Positions 1 through 12,035 of a DNA stretch of 64,000 nt are shown here, piece after piece. The DNA comes from Ramicandelaber brevisporus. Taxonomy: Eukaryota; Kickxellomycota; Ramicandelaberales; Ramicandelaberaceae. Each line of letters begins with the position of its first letter. Position 1 is the first letter of the stretch. The stretch is taken from the NCBI GenBank assembly GCA_025201865.1, contig MU602686.1:32668-96667 (forward strand). Reading direction: 5' to 3'. The notes below the pieces were generated by a model that was not told the DNA's origin, ran no database searches, and saw nothing but the letters and a program-made list of their open reading frames with translations. The translations under genes were made by a program, and so were the position numbers.

Positions 1-1277
1 ATGACGCGTGGAATTTCGCGGCTGGAGCGGACACACAGTCTGCCGCTTGCTTGCTTGCTTACTTAATTGCTTGCTCACTTGCTGTGGATCGTCATTGATG
101 TGTAGCAAAGCGGCGGTGAGTGGCGCTACCTCTGACGAGCTGTGCATGTGTCCTTTCTCATGTGTCATGTATGCCAGGAGCACATTCCCCGTCCCACAGC
201 ATGCCAGCTCGCCCGCAGCACATGCAAGCATCCTTACCACAATTCATCCTGCTTACTTGCACTCAATATTGATGCCTTGGAGTTTTCTTTGCGGTCTGTC
301 GCTCTCAATCTGATTCGTCAACAAAATATGTAATTAACAGTTCTCGAGTAATTGCTAATTTTGGCAATTTGATCGGGGGATGTATCTCGTATATTTATTG
401 AACCCGATCTCGTTTGAAAAAGCAAAGAAACAGAAAAAGGGTACATCCGTCCAAAGCAGGAAGACTTGTGTATTGCATGTATTGCATGTATTGACCAGAC
501 GGATCAAACAGCTCGACCGGCCAGTTCTATTCGGCTGTATAAAGTTGTTGCTGAGGCTTGGATCTTCCATCGAATGTGGCTGCACATCTCCCTTCCTCTC
601 TCGCTCTCTCGCTCTCTCTTCCTCTCTCTCCATTGAGCAGATGGGCTAATTACGCGGTGAATGGGGGAATGGCTTGCTAGTCAGCTATGTGTGCTACCAG
701 TGTTGAAATCACGCGTTTTGTTTTGAAAGTACTGACCAGCTTCAACCGTGGGACAGTACGGAGGTCATATGTACGCATGCTCATGCTACCTCCAACCATC
801 TCTGTATAAAATAAACTCTATTTTTTTTTACTGTTGACATCATCGTCAGACTCTTGCCTTCTCTTTTTCATATCGGCTGTTTTTGTTTCTTTTGAGTCGT
901 CCTTTTGTAGTTGTTGTTGTTTTGGTTGTTGTTTTGGTTGTGGTTGTTTCTGTGTGCTCGTCACATTAATTGCGTGCGAGATCAATTATCAACCAGCCAA
1001 CCAGCAGCTTGTTGATAACTTAGTCATTCGGAAGCTATTGGCCCCACAGCACAAGCCTGGCTCCAGAACCTCCGACGGCTGCAATTTCTAGCACCGACCG
1101 ACAGACGGCCTACAGCCAGAGGCGCTGCCGTAGTCTTCCAGACTCACCCAACAGGCTTCGTTGCTCCCACACCTTATTTTGCTTTTTTTCGCGAACGAGC
1201 GAACGCTACATTACCAGACTGCCTACCTCCGACAAGCCGCACCCAAAAATACACTTCCCAAGGCACCGCTGTCCAGC

Positions 1278-1331
1278 GTAGCCTTTGTAGCCATCGTAGC
1301 CATCGTAGCCATCGTAGCCATCGTAGCACCA
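1278..1331. repeat. 9-bp minisatellite, unit GTAGCCATC
   Basis: Six head-to-tail 9-bp units. The four central ones (1287-1322) are identical, and the first and last are degenerate. The repeat lies in non-coding sequence upstream of the RasGEF gene. Confidence 0.9.
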
Positions 1332-2221
1332 TTCACAGCTTCACTTTGCTTTCGTCATTCATCATCATTTCTCAATAGCCACATCATCGGCAGACGCCTC
1401 TTTTTATTTGGCTGTTTTTTACTCTTTTTTTCTTTCTTTCAGCGTTCCCCCTCCCCTTTCCTCGGTGGGATACTGTTACTGCTGACCTGCTTCGTGTGAC
1501 ATTCCTTATTCTTCACAGCGTATTCGCCTCTCTGTCTTTCTCTCTTTCAGTCTCTCTCTCTCTATATATATCGGTCTCTCTATCGGTCTCTTTCTCTTGT
1601 GTATCGCAATTGTCCTTCGGAGGTGTGTGTTCCTTTTCTGACGTCTCATTGCTCTAACCTTTTGGCTCTCTCGCATACACATACACGCTCTGCAGCTCCT
1701 TGCGTACACATTCGTTCATTCGTTCACCCACTTATCCTTTGCAACCATCAAAAAAAAGAGAGAAGGACGTTAGATCTCTATCGACCACGACAGAAGCAAC
1801 AACAGCAGCAACAGCAGGTATTTATACACATTCTTTGCAGTTGATATCAATCGCAGCATTTCCTGTGTTGTTCCACTTGTTCTCTCTTCTCTTTCTCTCT
1901 CTTGCGAGCTGTTTCCATTCGCCGAGCCACTTGCTCAGTTGAGGTTCTGATCAATTTTTCCAGTTCAGAACATACGAGCTGAGAAGAAGGAAGGAAGGAA
2001 GAAGAAGGTAAGAGCGGCGGTGGCTATAGAAGAAGACTACTACCACGACGCCAGCTATCGCAACAACAGCAGCAACAACAGCAACAACAACCCAAAAAGA
2101 AAGAAAGAAAGAAGAAAACCAGCCTCACACCACTCTTGCTCAACAACCACTCTCCGACAAGACTGAGCGGCGATCTACTCTTCATTTCTCTATTTTAAAC
2201 TGGGCGACGATCCGTCTTCAG

Positions 2222-2246
2222 CTACTACTACTACTACTACTACTAC
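2222..2246. repeat. (CTA)n microsatellite
   Basis: An uninterrupted CTA run of about eight units lies in the leader of the RasGEF gene, followed by more diffuse ACTACCAC-type sequence. Confidence 0.85.
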
Positions 2247-2603
2247 CATAGCACTACTACCACTACCACAGCTGCTACATCACCATAGAACTACAGCCAC
2301 AACATAACTACAGCTACAACTACAGCTACAGCAGTATCCATTGACAACAGCAACAGCAGCAGCAGTGGTTGTATCATCCATCTAACACGCGCCTAGCTGT
2401 GAGTAGAGTTGGTCTGTTTCTGTTTCTGTTTCTGTTTGTGCTTCTGCATCTCTCTGTCTGGATCTCTTTCTATTCGAGTGGCAATCTTTTCTACCATTAT
2501 TACACTTCCGAAACTTGCTTCAAGAAGTACAAAGAACGAAGTCGGAAGTCGGAAGGAAGTGAAGTACGGACGGAGGTTGGCATCAGCTGTTGGTTAACTC
2601 GAA

Positions 2604-4697
2604 ATGTCATTCTTTGTTCGAGCACTATATGACTTTACAGGCGAGGAGCAGTCTGCCTTAGCCTTTAGAGGTGGAGATGTCATTGAGGTGATGCAAACAC
2701 TGCCAAGTGGATGGTGGAATGGCATTTGCAGAGGAAGTCGTGGCTGGTTTCCATCGAACTTTGTAGAGTCTATTGGCACTTCCCCCGTTGCACCTGCTTC
2801 ATCCACCACAGCTGACTCTGCTGTTCCAGTGGTAGCCAACAGCGACCCCTCACTTACTTCATCTATGGCTTCATTAACAGCAGTTGGAGGTAATACTAAC
2901 AGCAATGCAGCTGGAGCCACTGGTGGGAGGTCAAAGAGGGACACATTTGGGTCAGCAGCGCCACCAAATACAATCTCGACCAATATCCATTCATCGCCTT
3001 CCTTGTCAGCACATTTGACGCCACAATTGCAACATAGTCAGTCATTGTCCAACGGCAGTCAACAAAGAAATCAGCAACTTCTTCCGTTCATTCCAGCGTC
3101 AGCTTCATCTCCCGATCAGATTCAACAGCAGCAACTACTACAACTACAGCAACAGCGTAAGAGTACACCTGTGATTGCACCTGTAACTGAAATTGATGTC
3201 AGACAAAGTGCATCAGCTTCAGCAGTTACAGATGGTAATAGCACTGGAGTGGCTGTAGCAAATGACTGGTCAATTGCTAGACTACGTGAGATGAGAGATG
3301 TAAGGAGACGTTCAATGACGCCACATCAGCAATCTATCTCTAACACTGGAGGTGGAATGTCACCACTGCCAACTCATCGCGAAAATGGACCAGTCAGATC
3401 ACCATCTGATTTATTACTTCAACAGCAGCATCAACAGCAGCAGGCCATTCAGCAGTATCCAGTGCGTATGACTCAATCTAGCGCCTCATTCTTGAATGAA
3501 CGCAATGACATTATGGATGATTCAGGATCTGCTTTATACGCACTTCCTGACAGCACCGCTAGTAACAATATATCGAATGGAGCATCTAGTGTCAATAATA
3601 TTGCCGATGGCAATAACATTGAGTTTGATAACAATGAAGATAAATACCCACCAAATTGGATACGTAAATTGACAATTATTCGAGCTAAGCCATACTATGT
3701 TAATTTATTGGCAGATTTGTCAGCATGGAGTTTGGAAAATGTTCAGAGTGATACCGGACTCGATGAACGCGCAGCAGACATTGCAGAGAGATGTCCAGCA
3801 TTTGTGGACTTGTACAATGGACTAAGTGAGTCAACTCTTGCACCAGTACTACTGGCTCCACTAAGTAAAGTTGGAAGATCGTTATATGTCAACATGGTTA
3901 GTAGAATTGCATTGGCCGATACCTTGACTGCCCCTTCAAATCTGCGCAACTTTAACAACACTATCAATGATGGAAAAGCATTGCCTCGATTTGAGTTCCC
4001 GGCCGTATCCACTCCTGGTTCAAGTGAAAATGAGAATCCAGCCACAAGTGTTCCGTTGGCTGGCCTGGCTACATCTATTGTTAATTCAGATGGCAACTAT
4101 ACACTGGACTCATTGGTATCCAACGTGGCTTATTCACTCAAGAGACTTGGACAGAGTGTTTATGAAGGACGTCGCAGAGAATACTTGTCGTTCTCAGATG
4201 CAGTGGTTGATGCCGTTAGACTTTTATTTGAAGCCTGCGGTATCAGTGATCGGCACTCGGCTGTTCTTAAAATGCACAGATTGCTTCGAGCCCATCATCG
4301 AGGAGTGTCTGTGGCATTGTCTCAATTTGTTCGACATGCAAAGGAGGCCAGCAGCCTGTGGAGTCCACCAGATGCAGCTTCTCGCATGATGAACGATGCC
4401 AACGAAGTGCTGTTAAACTCGCGTCATTTTGCAACGTTGGCAGATGAGTGTAAAGTTGGAGTTGATACTTTGGCTGTGGCAAGACATGTTGAATTGAAAA
4501 TGAGTTCTATTAACAATCAATCTAACCTGCCAGCTTATTTGCAAGAGTCTGGCAACTACAATGTATTTGGTCCAGCTCACCATGAGGCCATCATTGTCAG
4601 CACTCAGCTGGAGACTTTTGCCATTAATTTGGCTCGCGCTATTTCTCTCATGCTGCGCTTCATCAGACTTGGTCTCTCTTCTGATCCTGCGATCAAA

Positions 4698-4729
<32 letters not shown>

Positions 4730-7682
4730 GGGTGGAGTGAATCCCGAGAATGGTGTATACTCACCCACTAGACTTGTAGCACATGCCAAACACGTTGTGA
4801 CTGAAGTTGGATCCTTCCTGGCATTTGTCGAGCAGTATGATGAAGAGGTTGTAATGAACCCTGCCATTGGTGTTGTTGGATCTCCAGCTGCTGCCGATTT
4901 CTCCTCTTCCCGTCAGCGTGTGTTCCGTGATGTAACTTCTCTTGTCATGGCTGCTCAGTCTGCTGCTGGCGTTGGTCCGTCTGCCCTGACTGGCTCTGAT
5001 AATAGTATTAACAACTCAACTGCCAATATTCAGTCGGAGGCTGTCCATCCAAGAGTTTCTGCGTGGGCATCAGTGGAGAGTGCATGTGAGACTCTTGATC
5101 TTGCACTGCGTGATTTGGTTATCTCATTCAAGAAAGTTATTGAATCTCGCGATATGATTTTATACAGTTTACTTGGCGAGCAGTTGGATCGATTCAAGTC
5201 CATTGCATACTCCATTTCATCAACTTCTGGCTCTGGCACTGGCTCTGGCTTGCCTGGATTAACTCCTGGCAGCAGTGAGGAACTCGCCGCAACTGAATCC
5301 ATCCATACCGTAGACACTCCAATCAACGCTGAGCATGCAAGTCTCTATGGCGACGAAACTGGATCTGCCGGTGCATCCGCCTCGAGCATGGCTCCAAGAC
5401 GCACTCTCTCGCTGCCATTTGTGAGACCGCCTGGCGTAGCTGTCAATGACGAGTCTGACTTTTCCAGCACTGAGGTTTACACCACTGAGCCTCCAGCATC
5501 TGCCACTGCTGCCATTGGCGGTGGTGCAAGTGCTAGTGGAAGTGCAAACAGCTCAACTCGCCGCCTTGGTGTTCCAACATCACTTTCACTGGCGCCAGTT
5601 CCTGAATTGTCATCTGGCGGTCTCAGTCCGATCTCGGCCGGCATAATTCAAGGTGCCACTGGCTCAGCTACGTCATCCAACTCTGCTCTCGCTGGCCCAC
5701 TGCCTGCAACTGCGCCAATTATGAGTGGAGCTCAAGCTGCCGCTCTCAGATATGGATTTGGATTTGCACCTGCATCTCAGTCAGCACAGAGTTCAAGACG
5801 CCCCTCATTGGGTGCTAGTCTCTACAGCACAACCACTGCAATGACTGATCCATACATTTTGCGCAAATACAGCACAGTGTCTGCTCAGTCTCATGACAGC
5901 AACGACTCTTCATCAGCTGCAGCACTTGGTGGCGGCGGCAGCAATGGCCGTCCGAGAACAAGCAGCGTGTCAACTCATGCCACTGCTGTTCCTCCTCTGC
6001 CGACTCCCATCAGTGGGGTTGGATTGCCTAGCGGACTGATTCCATCTGGATCCACAGCAACGCTTGTTGCACCATCATCAGCATCAATGCCATCGTCCAG
6101 TATGAGACTTCGTAAGATGCTTGGACAAGACCCGTCCATTGATCAGCTCAATGCTTCTCGGGCTTCGCTTAGTCTTGCAGCAAGCAACTCTGACTTGGCT
6201 AGCCAAATGAATGAGATTAACATTAATGACAATGACAGCAACATCAATAGCAATAGAAATATTGCTGGATCAGCATCAATGGCTACTCTGGCTCAGCAGC
6301 CGGGTGCGACTGTATCGTCATCAGGAGTGTCAATAGTATCTACACAGTCTCGTCCAACTGACAAGCCCTGGTATCTCAACTTTGATCATGAACCGAATGA
6401 AATTGTGTTTAACTCTGATGGTAACATTCGTGGTGGAACATTGCGTGCTTTGATTGAGAGATTGACTGCGCATGAGGGAAGCGATACCAACTTTAACACA
6501 ACTGTTTTGTTGACATATCGCACATTTACTACCACCGATGTGTTCTTGGATCTGTTGATATCTCGCTATACTATCACTGCACCGCCTGGATTGCGCGAAG
6601 AGGAGATGAGAATCTGGCGAGATCAGAAGATGCTTCCGATCCGGCTTCGAGTGTTTAATGTGATGAGAACTTGGCTGGAAAACTACTACATTGAGGCTGA
6701 AGAAGATGGAGATGCCTTGGTGAAGCTGAAGAACTTTGCAAGCACTGAGCTGGCCAACTCTAAGCCAAGATGGGCTGAACAACTCATTCGTGCCATTGAT
6801 ATGCGCCGCCATGCCTCCGATGGTTTCCTGAAGCGCCTTGTGCCAAACACTGCCAGCAACATGCCTGCCTCTATTCTTCCCCGTGGATTTGGTCAAAAGA
6901 AGTTGAAGTTGCTCGACATTGATCCATTGGAATTGGCTCGTCAACTCACATTGGCTGAATTCAAGATTTATGGAGGCATCCGTTTTATTGAGTTTTTGAA
7001 TCAGGGCTGGCAAACGCGAAATGCACCAAACACTTCTGCCAACATCAAGCAAATGGCTGAACGCTCGACCAGATTCACCAATTGGGTCGGTTCATTGATT
7101 CTTGAAGAGTCTGACTTGCGTCGTCGTGCGAATGTTGTCAAGTACCTGATCACAGTTGGCTACCACTGCCTGACTCTCAACAACTTTTCTACTCTCATGT
7201 CCATGAACGGTGCACTCGATTCCGCTCCAATTGGCCGTCTGCGTCGCACTTGGGATCAACTCCCACAGCGCACTCTCCAGCAGCAAGAAGCGATGCGCAA
7301 GGCAATGAACCCATCCCGCAACTCGATGGCATACCGTGATGCGCTCCATTCTGCCAATCCACCCTGCCTGCCATTCTTGGGCATTCACCTCAGCGACATT
7401 ACATTCACTGATGAGGGCAATCAGAACATGATTTCAGGCCGCGAAGGATTGATCAACATTACGAAGCGCAGTATTTTGAGCGAGAGTATTCGTGATGTGC
7501 TGCAGTATCAGAACACTCCATATCGTTTCAATGAAGTCAAGGAGATTCAAGATTACGTTGCAACATGCTTGGACAATGTGGATGAGATGCAGGATCTATA
7601 CACCAGAAGTTTGGAACTTGAACCGCGCGAAGCTGAAGATGCAAAGATTCAACGTTTGCTGCGTGAAAGTGGTTTCCTCTAA
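2604..7682 (+). CDS. SH3 / WW-like / RasGEF protein (Cdc25-type Ras exchange factor)
   Basis: 1692 aa. It should load GTP onto Ras at the plasma membrane, upstream of cAMP or MAPK signalling. An SH3 domain lies at about residues 4-58 (ALYDF near the start, GWFPSNFVE near the end). A WW-like segment follows at about 347-380 (PPNW, KPYYVN, then a W). Next come long Ser/Ala/Gln-rich linkers and a Q run near 699-710. The C-terminus has RasGEF_N at about 1270-1390 (GGTLRALIERL, LLTYRTFTT) and the catalytic RasGEF domain at about 1435-1680 (DPLELARQLTL, and YRFNEVKEIQDYV at the end). The domain order fits fungal Cdc25/Ste6 proteins. The start is the ATG directly before the SH3 domain. No intron is needed over 5 kb. 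The family call is firm; the exact orthologue is not. Confidence 0.93.
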
Positions 7683-8098
7683 TCAAAAAACAATCAGCCA
7701 CAGCCTGACTGCAAAGCTAAACAGCAGCAGCAGCAGCAGCAGCAGCAGTGGCAACAAAATAATTTCACATAACTCAACAGTAGATGGATACACTGTCTCA
7801 CTTTACTTTTCATAATTTTTTTTTACTCACTTACAAATCTACCCACCCTCACACCTTTTCTTCATTTCTTTTTTACTTTTTCATATTTTACTTTTTCCAT
7901 GTTTGTTTTGTTCATTTCACCATTTTTCATTAACCTTACATTTTTAATTAGAAAAAACGACCTTTTAATGGGAAGGGGTTATTGCACCCCGAATTGCACC
8001 CCACGGGACGCATTTCGGGGTGCAATAACCCCCTCCCTTTTAAAAAGAAGAAGAAAAGAGAAAGAGAAAGTACGAAGAGTATAAAGACAAGCTAAAGC
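7683..8098. other. Convergent 3' intergenic region with a long hairpin
   Basis: This AT-rich, T-run-rich stretch separates the 3' ends of the RasGEF gene (+) and a secreted protein gene (-). A CAG run at 7723-7748 lies just past the RasGEF stop. The main feature is the inverted repeat at 7963-8045. No gene is visible. Confidence 0.7.
7963..8045. repeat. Near-perfect inverted repeat between convergent genes
   Basis: The left arm 7970-7993 (GGGAAGGGGTTATTGCACCC then CGAA) pairs with 8014-8037 at 23 of 24 positions. A TTTTAA/TTAAAA pair extends the stem outward past a small bulge. The loop of about 20 nt (7994-8013) carries a partial direct copy of the arm (TTGCACCCC). It is flanked by TTTTAA at 7963-7968 and 8038-8043. 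It could be a two-way 3'-end hairpin or a tiny palindromic or MITE-like insertion; the sequence alone does not decide. Confidence 0.8.
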
Positions 8099-8597
8099 TT
8101 AAAGGAGCTCCTGGTCATCAAAACCATCATCGTCATCAGAATCCATTAAAGCAATCTCGACAGGATCATACCGAGGTGGCCGTGGGATTGCATGTTGGTG
8201 TTGTTGTTGTTGATATTGCTGAAGCTGTTGAAGTGGGTGTAGAGCTATCCTTGGTGGATGAGCAACTGTCGGATATCGTGTCATCTTCTGTTGATGTCGT
8301 GTTAAGTCCATTGCTTGTAGAGGCTGCTGTTGCTGTTGTTGTTGTTGCGGCCGCGGCTGTGGCGTTAATAATGGCATCCACTCAGAGTCGTCGTCTTCCT
8401 CAGCAAGAACTGGCTGTGTTCTGCCAGAAATTGTTGGGCTTTTGGATCCACTTCGCTGAGTCCATTGAGGCAGAGGAGGCCGGATTGGTTTGCTGTTGGT
8501 ATGCTGGAAGTATCGGCCGGTGGCACTGTCATGATATCGCATTGGATTACCACTACCCGCCGCAGCTGCAGCGGCTAAATCCATCATCTCTTGCTGT

Positions 8598-8629
<32 letters not shown>

Positions 8630-10753
8630 TTTGTTGTTGCGATCGGTGTGAATTGGAGCAAGTTGAAGCAATGGCGGTGGTGCCTGAATGTGAGATCCTC
8701 TTGGCGCTGTAGTTGGCCCGGTGTTTATAACTGCAACCGTGCCATCAATTGGAGGCAGTTTGATCGGTGCTGTCACCATTGTAAATTGCTTCTCGCTGGC
8801 ACTGCTCGACGAACTGGCCGTAACTGTTACAGTCGCTACTGAGTTCTGGTTGGTTGGAGCAGTTACCGTGACTGTGGCTGGAGCTGGGTCAACTGTAGCT
8901 GCTGGTGGGATAGCTGGAAGATGCGTGATGAGCTGGGCTTCGAGGGAGGCCAGCCTCTCACGAATGCCGGAGTCGACATCTTCAGCTGCCATAATGCTCG
9001 ATACTGGCGGAACTGATGATACTGGTGGTGCTACTGAAACTGGAGGTAGGGTCTGTGGCTGTACAGTTGGTTGAGGAGATGGAGGTGGTGGAAGCTGAAG
9101 TGGTGGTAGAACCTGTGGCTGCTGCTGCTGTTGCTGAATGATTTGTTGTTTGATAGGTTGCTGCTTGGGTCGTCTGTCTTTGACTGCTGGTCGAGGTGGT
9201 GCAGGACGCGGAGGAAGAGGTAGTCTGATCGGCTCTACCTGTACATCATTCGCCTGCTCATCCACCATTGAAGCGATATTAGCAAATGATGGATCGCGGG
9301 CAATCAAGGCAGGTGCAACTTGCTCGTCAGTAGCGGCGCCATCTGGAACCATCATGCCAGGCGACACGATGTCAGCTGCTGCCAAACTGTCTGCAGGTGG
9401 CTCTTGTAGTATGACTGTGATGTGTGGCTGCGATGATGTCTTTGTTGGCTGCTGTTGCTGCAGTGTCGCAGGAGGAGTTGGCATCATGATTTGAGGCATT
9501 GGCTGCAGCTGTGGAAACAGCGGAGGCATCATTTGTATCTGCTGTTGCTGTTGTGGAGGCAGCAACACACCATACGGGTTCCAGTTGCCATTTGTCATGA
9601 TTGGGATGTTGATTTGCTGAGCATCGAGTGCCATTTGGTTGTGGAACGGTGGCAATTCAACCTTTGCAAAATGCGGCGTCGATGTTGCTAATGCACCTGT
9701 AGATGATGACGGGGAAGCAGTCACGGTTGCTGTAACCACGGATGCGTTTGTTGATGATGCACCTGCCGACAAGAGTGTAGATGGTGACAGCAATGCAGCT
9801 TCGACAACCTCCGTGCTGGTTGCAACCATTGCAGGCACAACGGGCATCTCTGGCCAATTCATGTCAATTGCCATTCGAGACATTGGAGGTGGCGGAGGAG
9901 GTGGTGGCAGCTGAAGTGGATCTGGTGGCTGGCCGAGCACTGGCAAGCCTTTGAGACCCAGTAATCCCAGATATGGAATCTTGGACTTGGAATCATCACC
10001 AGGCTTGGGTGGATCTGGCGGTAGCCCAACGAACGGAATGCCTTTGAACGGGACAAAGCCATAATAAGGAATCTTGGAAAGTGCGGGTGGCTTGTTAGGA
10101 TCATTGCTGGAGCCATCACCACTGTCGCCCGACGAAGAGTCTGAGCCACCGCTGTCAGCACCACCGGCGAGCTTGTTGCCACTGCTCTTGCCTCCGCCAA
10201 CCGGCTCAATGTTGCCGATTTGAATCACAAACGGCCGATTCCCATTACTGCTGCCACCAATACTCCCAAGATTACTGCCACTACCATGTGCAAGACTGCC
10301 TCCGTAATTTGATCCGCTCAATTCGCGTCCATTACTAATACCGCCGTTACCACCACCACTTCTGCCTCCAGTCACTGCCTGATTGTTGTTATTGTTGTTA
10401 TTGTTGTTGTTGTTAGTGGTAGTTCCGCTCTTTCCATATCTTGCGATTCTGCTCAATTCTGCCAGATTTGAATCTGCATCTGGATCTCCATCTCCTCCTC
10501 CCATCATACTGCTGCCCAATACCAATCCATGGTGCAATTTTACAGCCGAGTTGGCAGGCTTCTTTGTTTCTGCAGCTCGTCCATAATACGCAAGCAGCTG
10601 TCCTGGTGCCGTCAATTGCTGTAACTGCGACTGCAACTGTGACTGTAACTGTGGTTGCTGGTTTGTATCATGCTGGTCGCTTCCACCAACAACAGCCGTC
10701 AACAGTGCTAGAAATGCAACCGTGTATACGGCTGACCTCATTGTCTGCAGCAT
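8099..10753 (-). CDS. Secreted Q/P-rich low-complexity protein, unknown function
   Basis: 884 aa from the first in-frame ATG; a second Met four codons in (10741) is equally possible. The N-terminus is a good signal peptide (MRSAVYTVAFLALL then TAVVGGS). The rest is low-complexity: an N run, Gly/Ser-rich segments, Pro runs, several Q tracts and an acidic tail (DSDDDDGFDDQ). The one distinctive part is an imperfect duplicated segment around residues 230-290, with KIPYYGFVPFKGIPFVGLPP followed by KIPYLGLLGLKGLPVLGQPP. I do not recognise a family. A cell-wall or matrix protein is plausible from composition only. The neighbouring minus-strand gene also encodes a secreted repeat protein. Confidence 0.7.
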
Positions 10754-11075
10754 ATTCGAAGTGACTGTGAACAAGAGTGTTTATGATCGAATATACACAA
10801 GAATCGCCAAAAAGAGATAGCAACTATGCACAAAAAAAGAGAGGAGGAAGGAGGAAGTATCGAAAAAGAAGCACGACGGAGATGCTGCATTTTTTTTTAA
10901 TAATTTACTCCTCTCGCACGTGGGCAAACCCTCCTCTTACTCCTCGTTGTTACTTTGTTTTAGTATTAACGATGACAATTGAAATAGAGTATAAAAAGAA
11001 TAGTAACATTGGAAAAAATGAAAAAGCAATAAAAAAAATAATGGCAGAAGCGGTTGTATCACATTAAGAATGGGA
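10754..11075. promoter_or_regulatory. Upstream region of the secreted Q/P-rich gene
   Basis: An A-rich stretch between the ATG of the secreted Q/P-rich gene (-) and the stop of the next PAP-repeat gene (-). It must hold the promoter of the first and the 3' processing signals of the second. I see no gene and no specific operator. Confidence 0.5.
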
Positions 11076-12035
11076 TTAAGCGGTGCCATACGATGGAACG
11101 GCTGGGCTTGGGCATGGTGTAGCTTCAACTCCGGAGGCTGGTGGAACTGGCATTGCAGATGCTGGAGGAACGCCGGTCTCGGCCGGTTGTGCTGGCTGAT
11201 ACACCATTGCCGGTACAGTTGCAGTCTGCTGCGGCAGGGTTGGTGGGGCAGTGGATGCTGGAACATTCGGGACAGCGGCGGAGGCACATGGAGTTGATAC
11301 TGGAGCTGGAGCTGGAACTGGCACGGTAACTGGAACTGGAGCTGGCACGGTGACGGTAGCAGTGGACACGACGGTAACTGGTGGGGCAGTCTGCACAACC
11401 GTCTGAGCAGGCATGACCACAGTGGAGATGGCAGTGACAGTGACTGGAGCTGGAGTCATTGTAACAGTCTGTGGCTGTGGATACATGGTGACGGTTTCTG
11501 GAGCAGCAGTGACAGTAGCGGTGACAGTCTGGGTGTTGATCACAGTGACTGGAACTGGAGCTGGAGCTGGAACTGGAGCTGGAACTGGGACAGGCATTGG
11601 AGCTGGCGCTGGAGCGTACGAGGCAACTGGAACGTTTGGAACGTACGGAGCAGCAGGTACGTTGGGAACGTATGGAGCAGCTGGGCCGGCTGGCATTGAC
11701 GCTGGTGGCACAGGTGGGCTAGCAGTAGCCTCTGGACCGACACCTGGAACTGGGACAGCAGTGTTTGGCACAGTTGGCGAAGCACCAGTTGAGCATGGGG
11801 CAGTTGCCTCTGGAGCTGGCGCAACAACCACTGGGGCTGGTGCCGGTGCAGGTGCATACGAGGCGACTGGAGCCGGTGCTGGAGCGTAAGACGCAACTGG
11901 AACCGGTGCTGGGGCGTAAGAAGCGGCGGGGAGACCACCCTGGTAGCTGTTGTTACGAACGACGCGTGGTGCGGCGAGGGCAGCATCGGCAGCGGCGAGG
12001 GCACAGAGAACAGCAGCAAAGATAACGCGAGCCAT
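11076..12035 (-). CDS. Secreted Pro/Ala/Val repeat protein (PSYAP/VTVT family, short member)
   Basis: 319 aa. The start is the first ATG (12035), which opens a clear signal peptide (MARVIFAAVLCALAAADAAL, then AA). The mature protein is built from SYAPAPxPV blocks, a middle TVTATVTAAPETVT-type Thr/Val stretch, and Pro/Ala blocks. Only three cysteines are seen after the signal, each in a (T/A)PC context (TAPCSTG, STPCAS, ATPCPS). The tail reads PSYGTA. The same modules occur in the 694-aa protein at 46009-48093, so the two are paralogues. A wall or surface protein is likely. There is no GPI-type hydrophobic tail. Function unknown. Confidence 0.8.
   Translation of the reverse strand: MARVIFAAVLCALAAADAALAAPRVVRNNSYQGGLPAASYAPAPVPVASYAPAPAPVASYAPAPAPAPVVVAPAPEATAPCSTGASPTVPNTAVPVPGVGPEATASPPVPPASMPAGPAAPYVPNVPAAPYVPNVPVASYAPAPAPMPVPVPAPVPAPAPVPVTVINTQTVTATVTAAPETVTMYPQPQTVTMTPAPVTVTAISTVVMPAQTVVQTAPPVTVVSTATVTVPAPVPVTVPVPAPAPVSTPCASAAVPNVPASTAPPTLPQQTATVPAMVYQPAQPAETGVPPASAMPVPPASGVEATPCPSPAVPSYGTA

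Larger units (their letters stand above)
1..2603. other. Gene-free upstream region and long leader of the RasGEF gene
   Basis: No open frame here looks like a real protein; the longer ones are CT-rich or CAG-rich low-complexity sequence, and several begin at non-ATG codons. From about 1500 onward the sequence is pyrimidine-rich, then CAG/CAA-rich, as is typical of the 5' leaders in this window. Candidate splice donors lie at 2008 (AAG/GTAAGA) and 2399 (GTGAGT), with a possible acceptor AG at 2585-2586 just before the RasGEF ATG. A leader intron is therefore possible but unproven. Simple repeats at 1278-1331 and 2222-2246 are listed separately. Confidence 0.6.

Noticed and set aside
1278-1331. 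Possible CRISPR-like array from the GTAGCCATC units
   Set aside because: Contiguous 9-bp units without spacers, in a eukaryotic leader; it is a minisatellite.
7963-8045. Assignment of the hairpin to a piggyBac-type MITE
   Set aside because: The TTAA-type flanks are not directly adjacent to the arms on the left side and the element is only about 69 bases; without other copies the class cannot be claimed.
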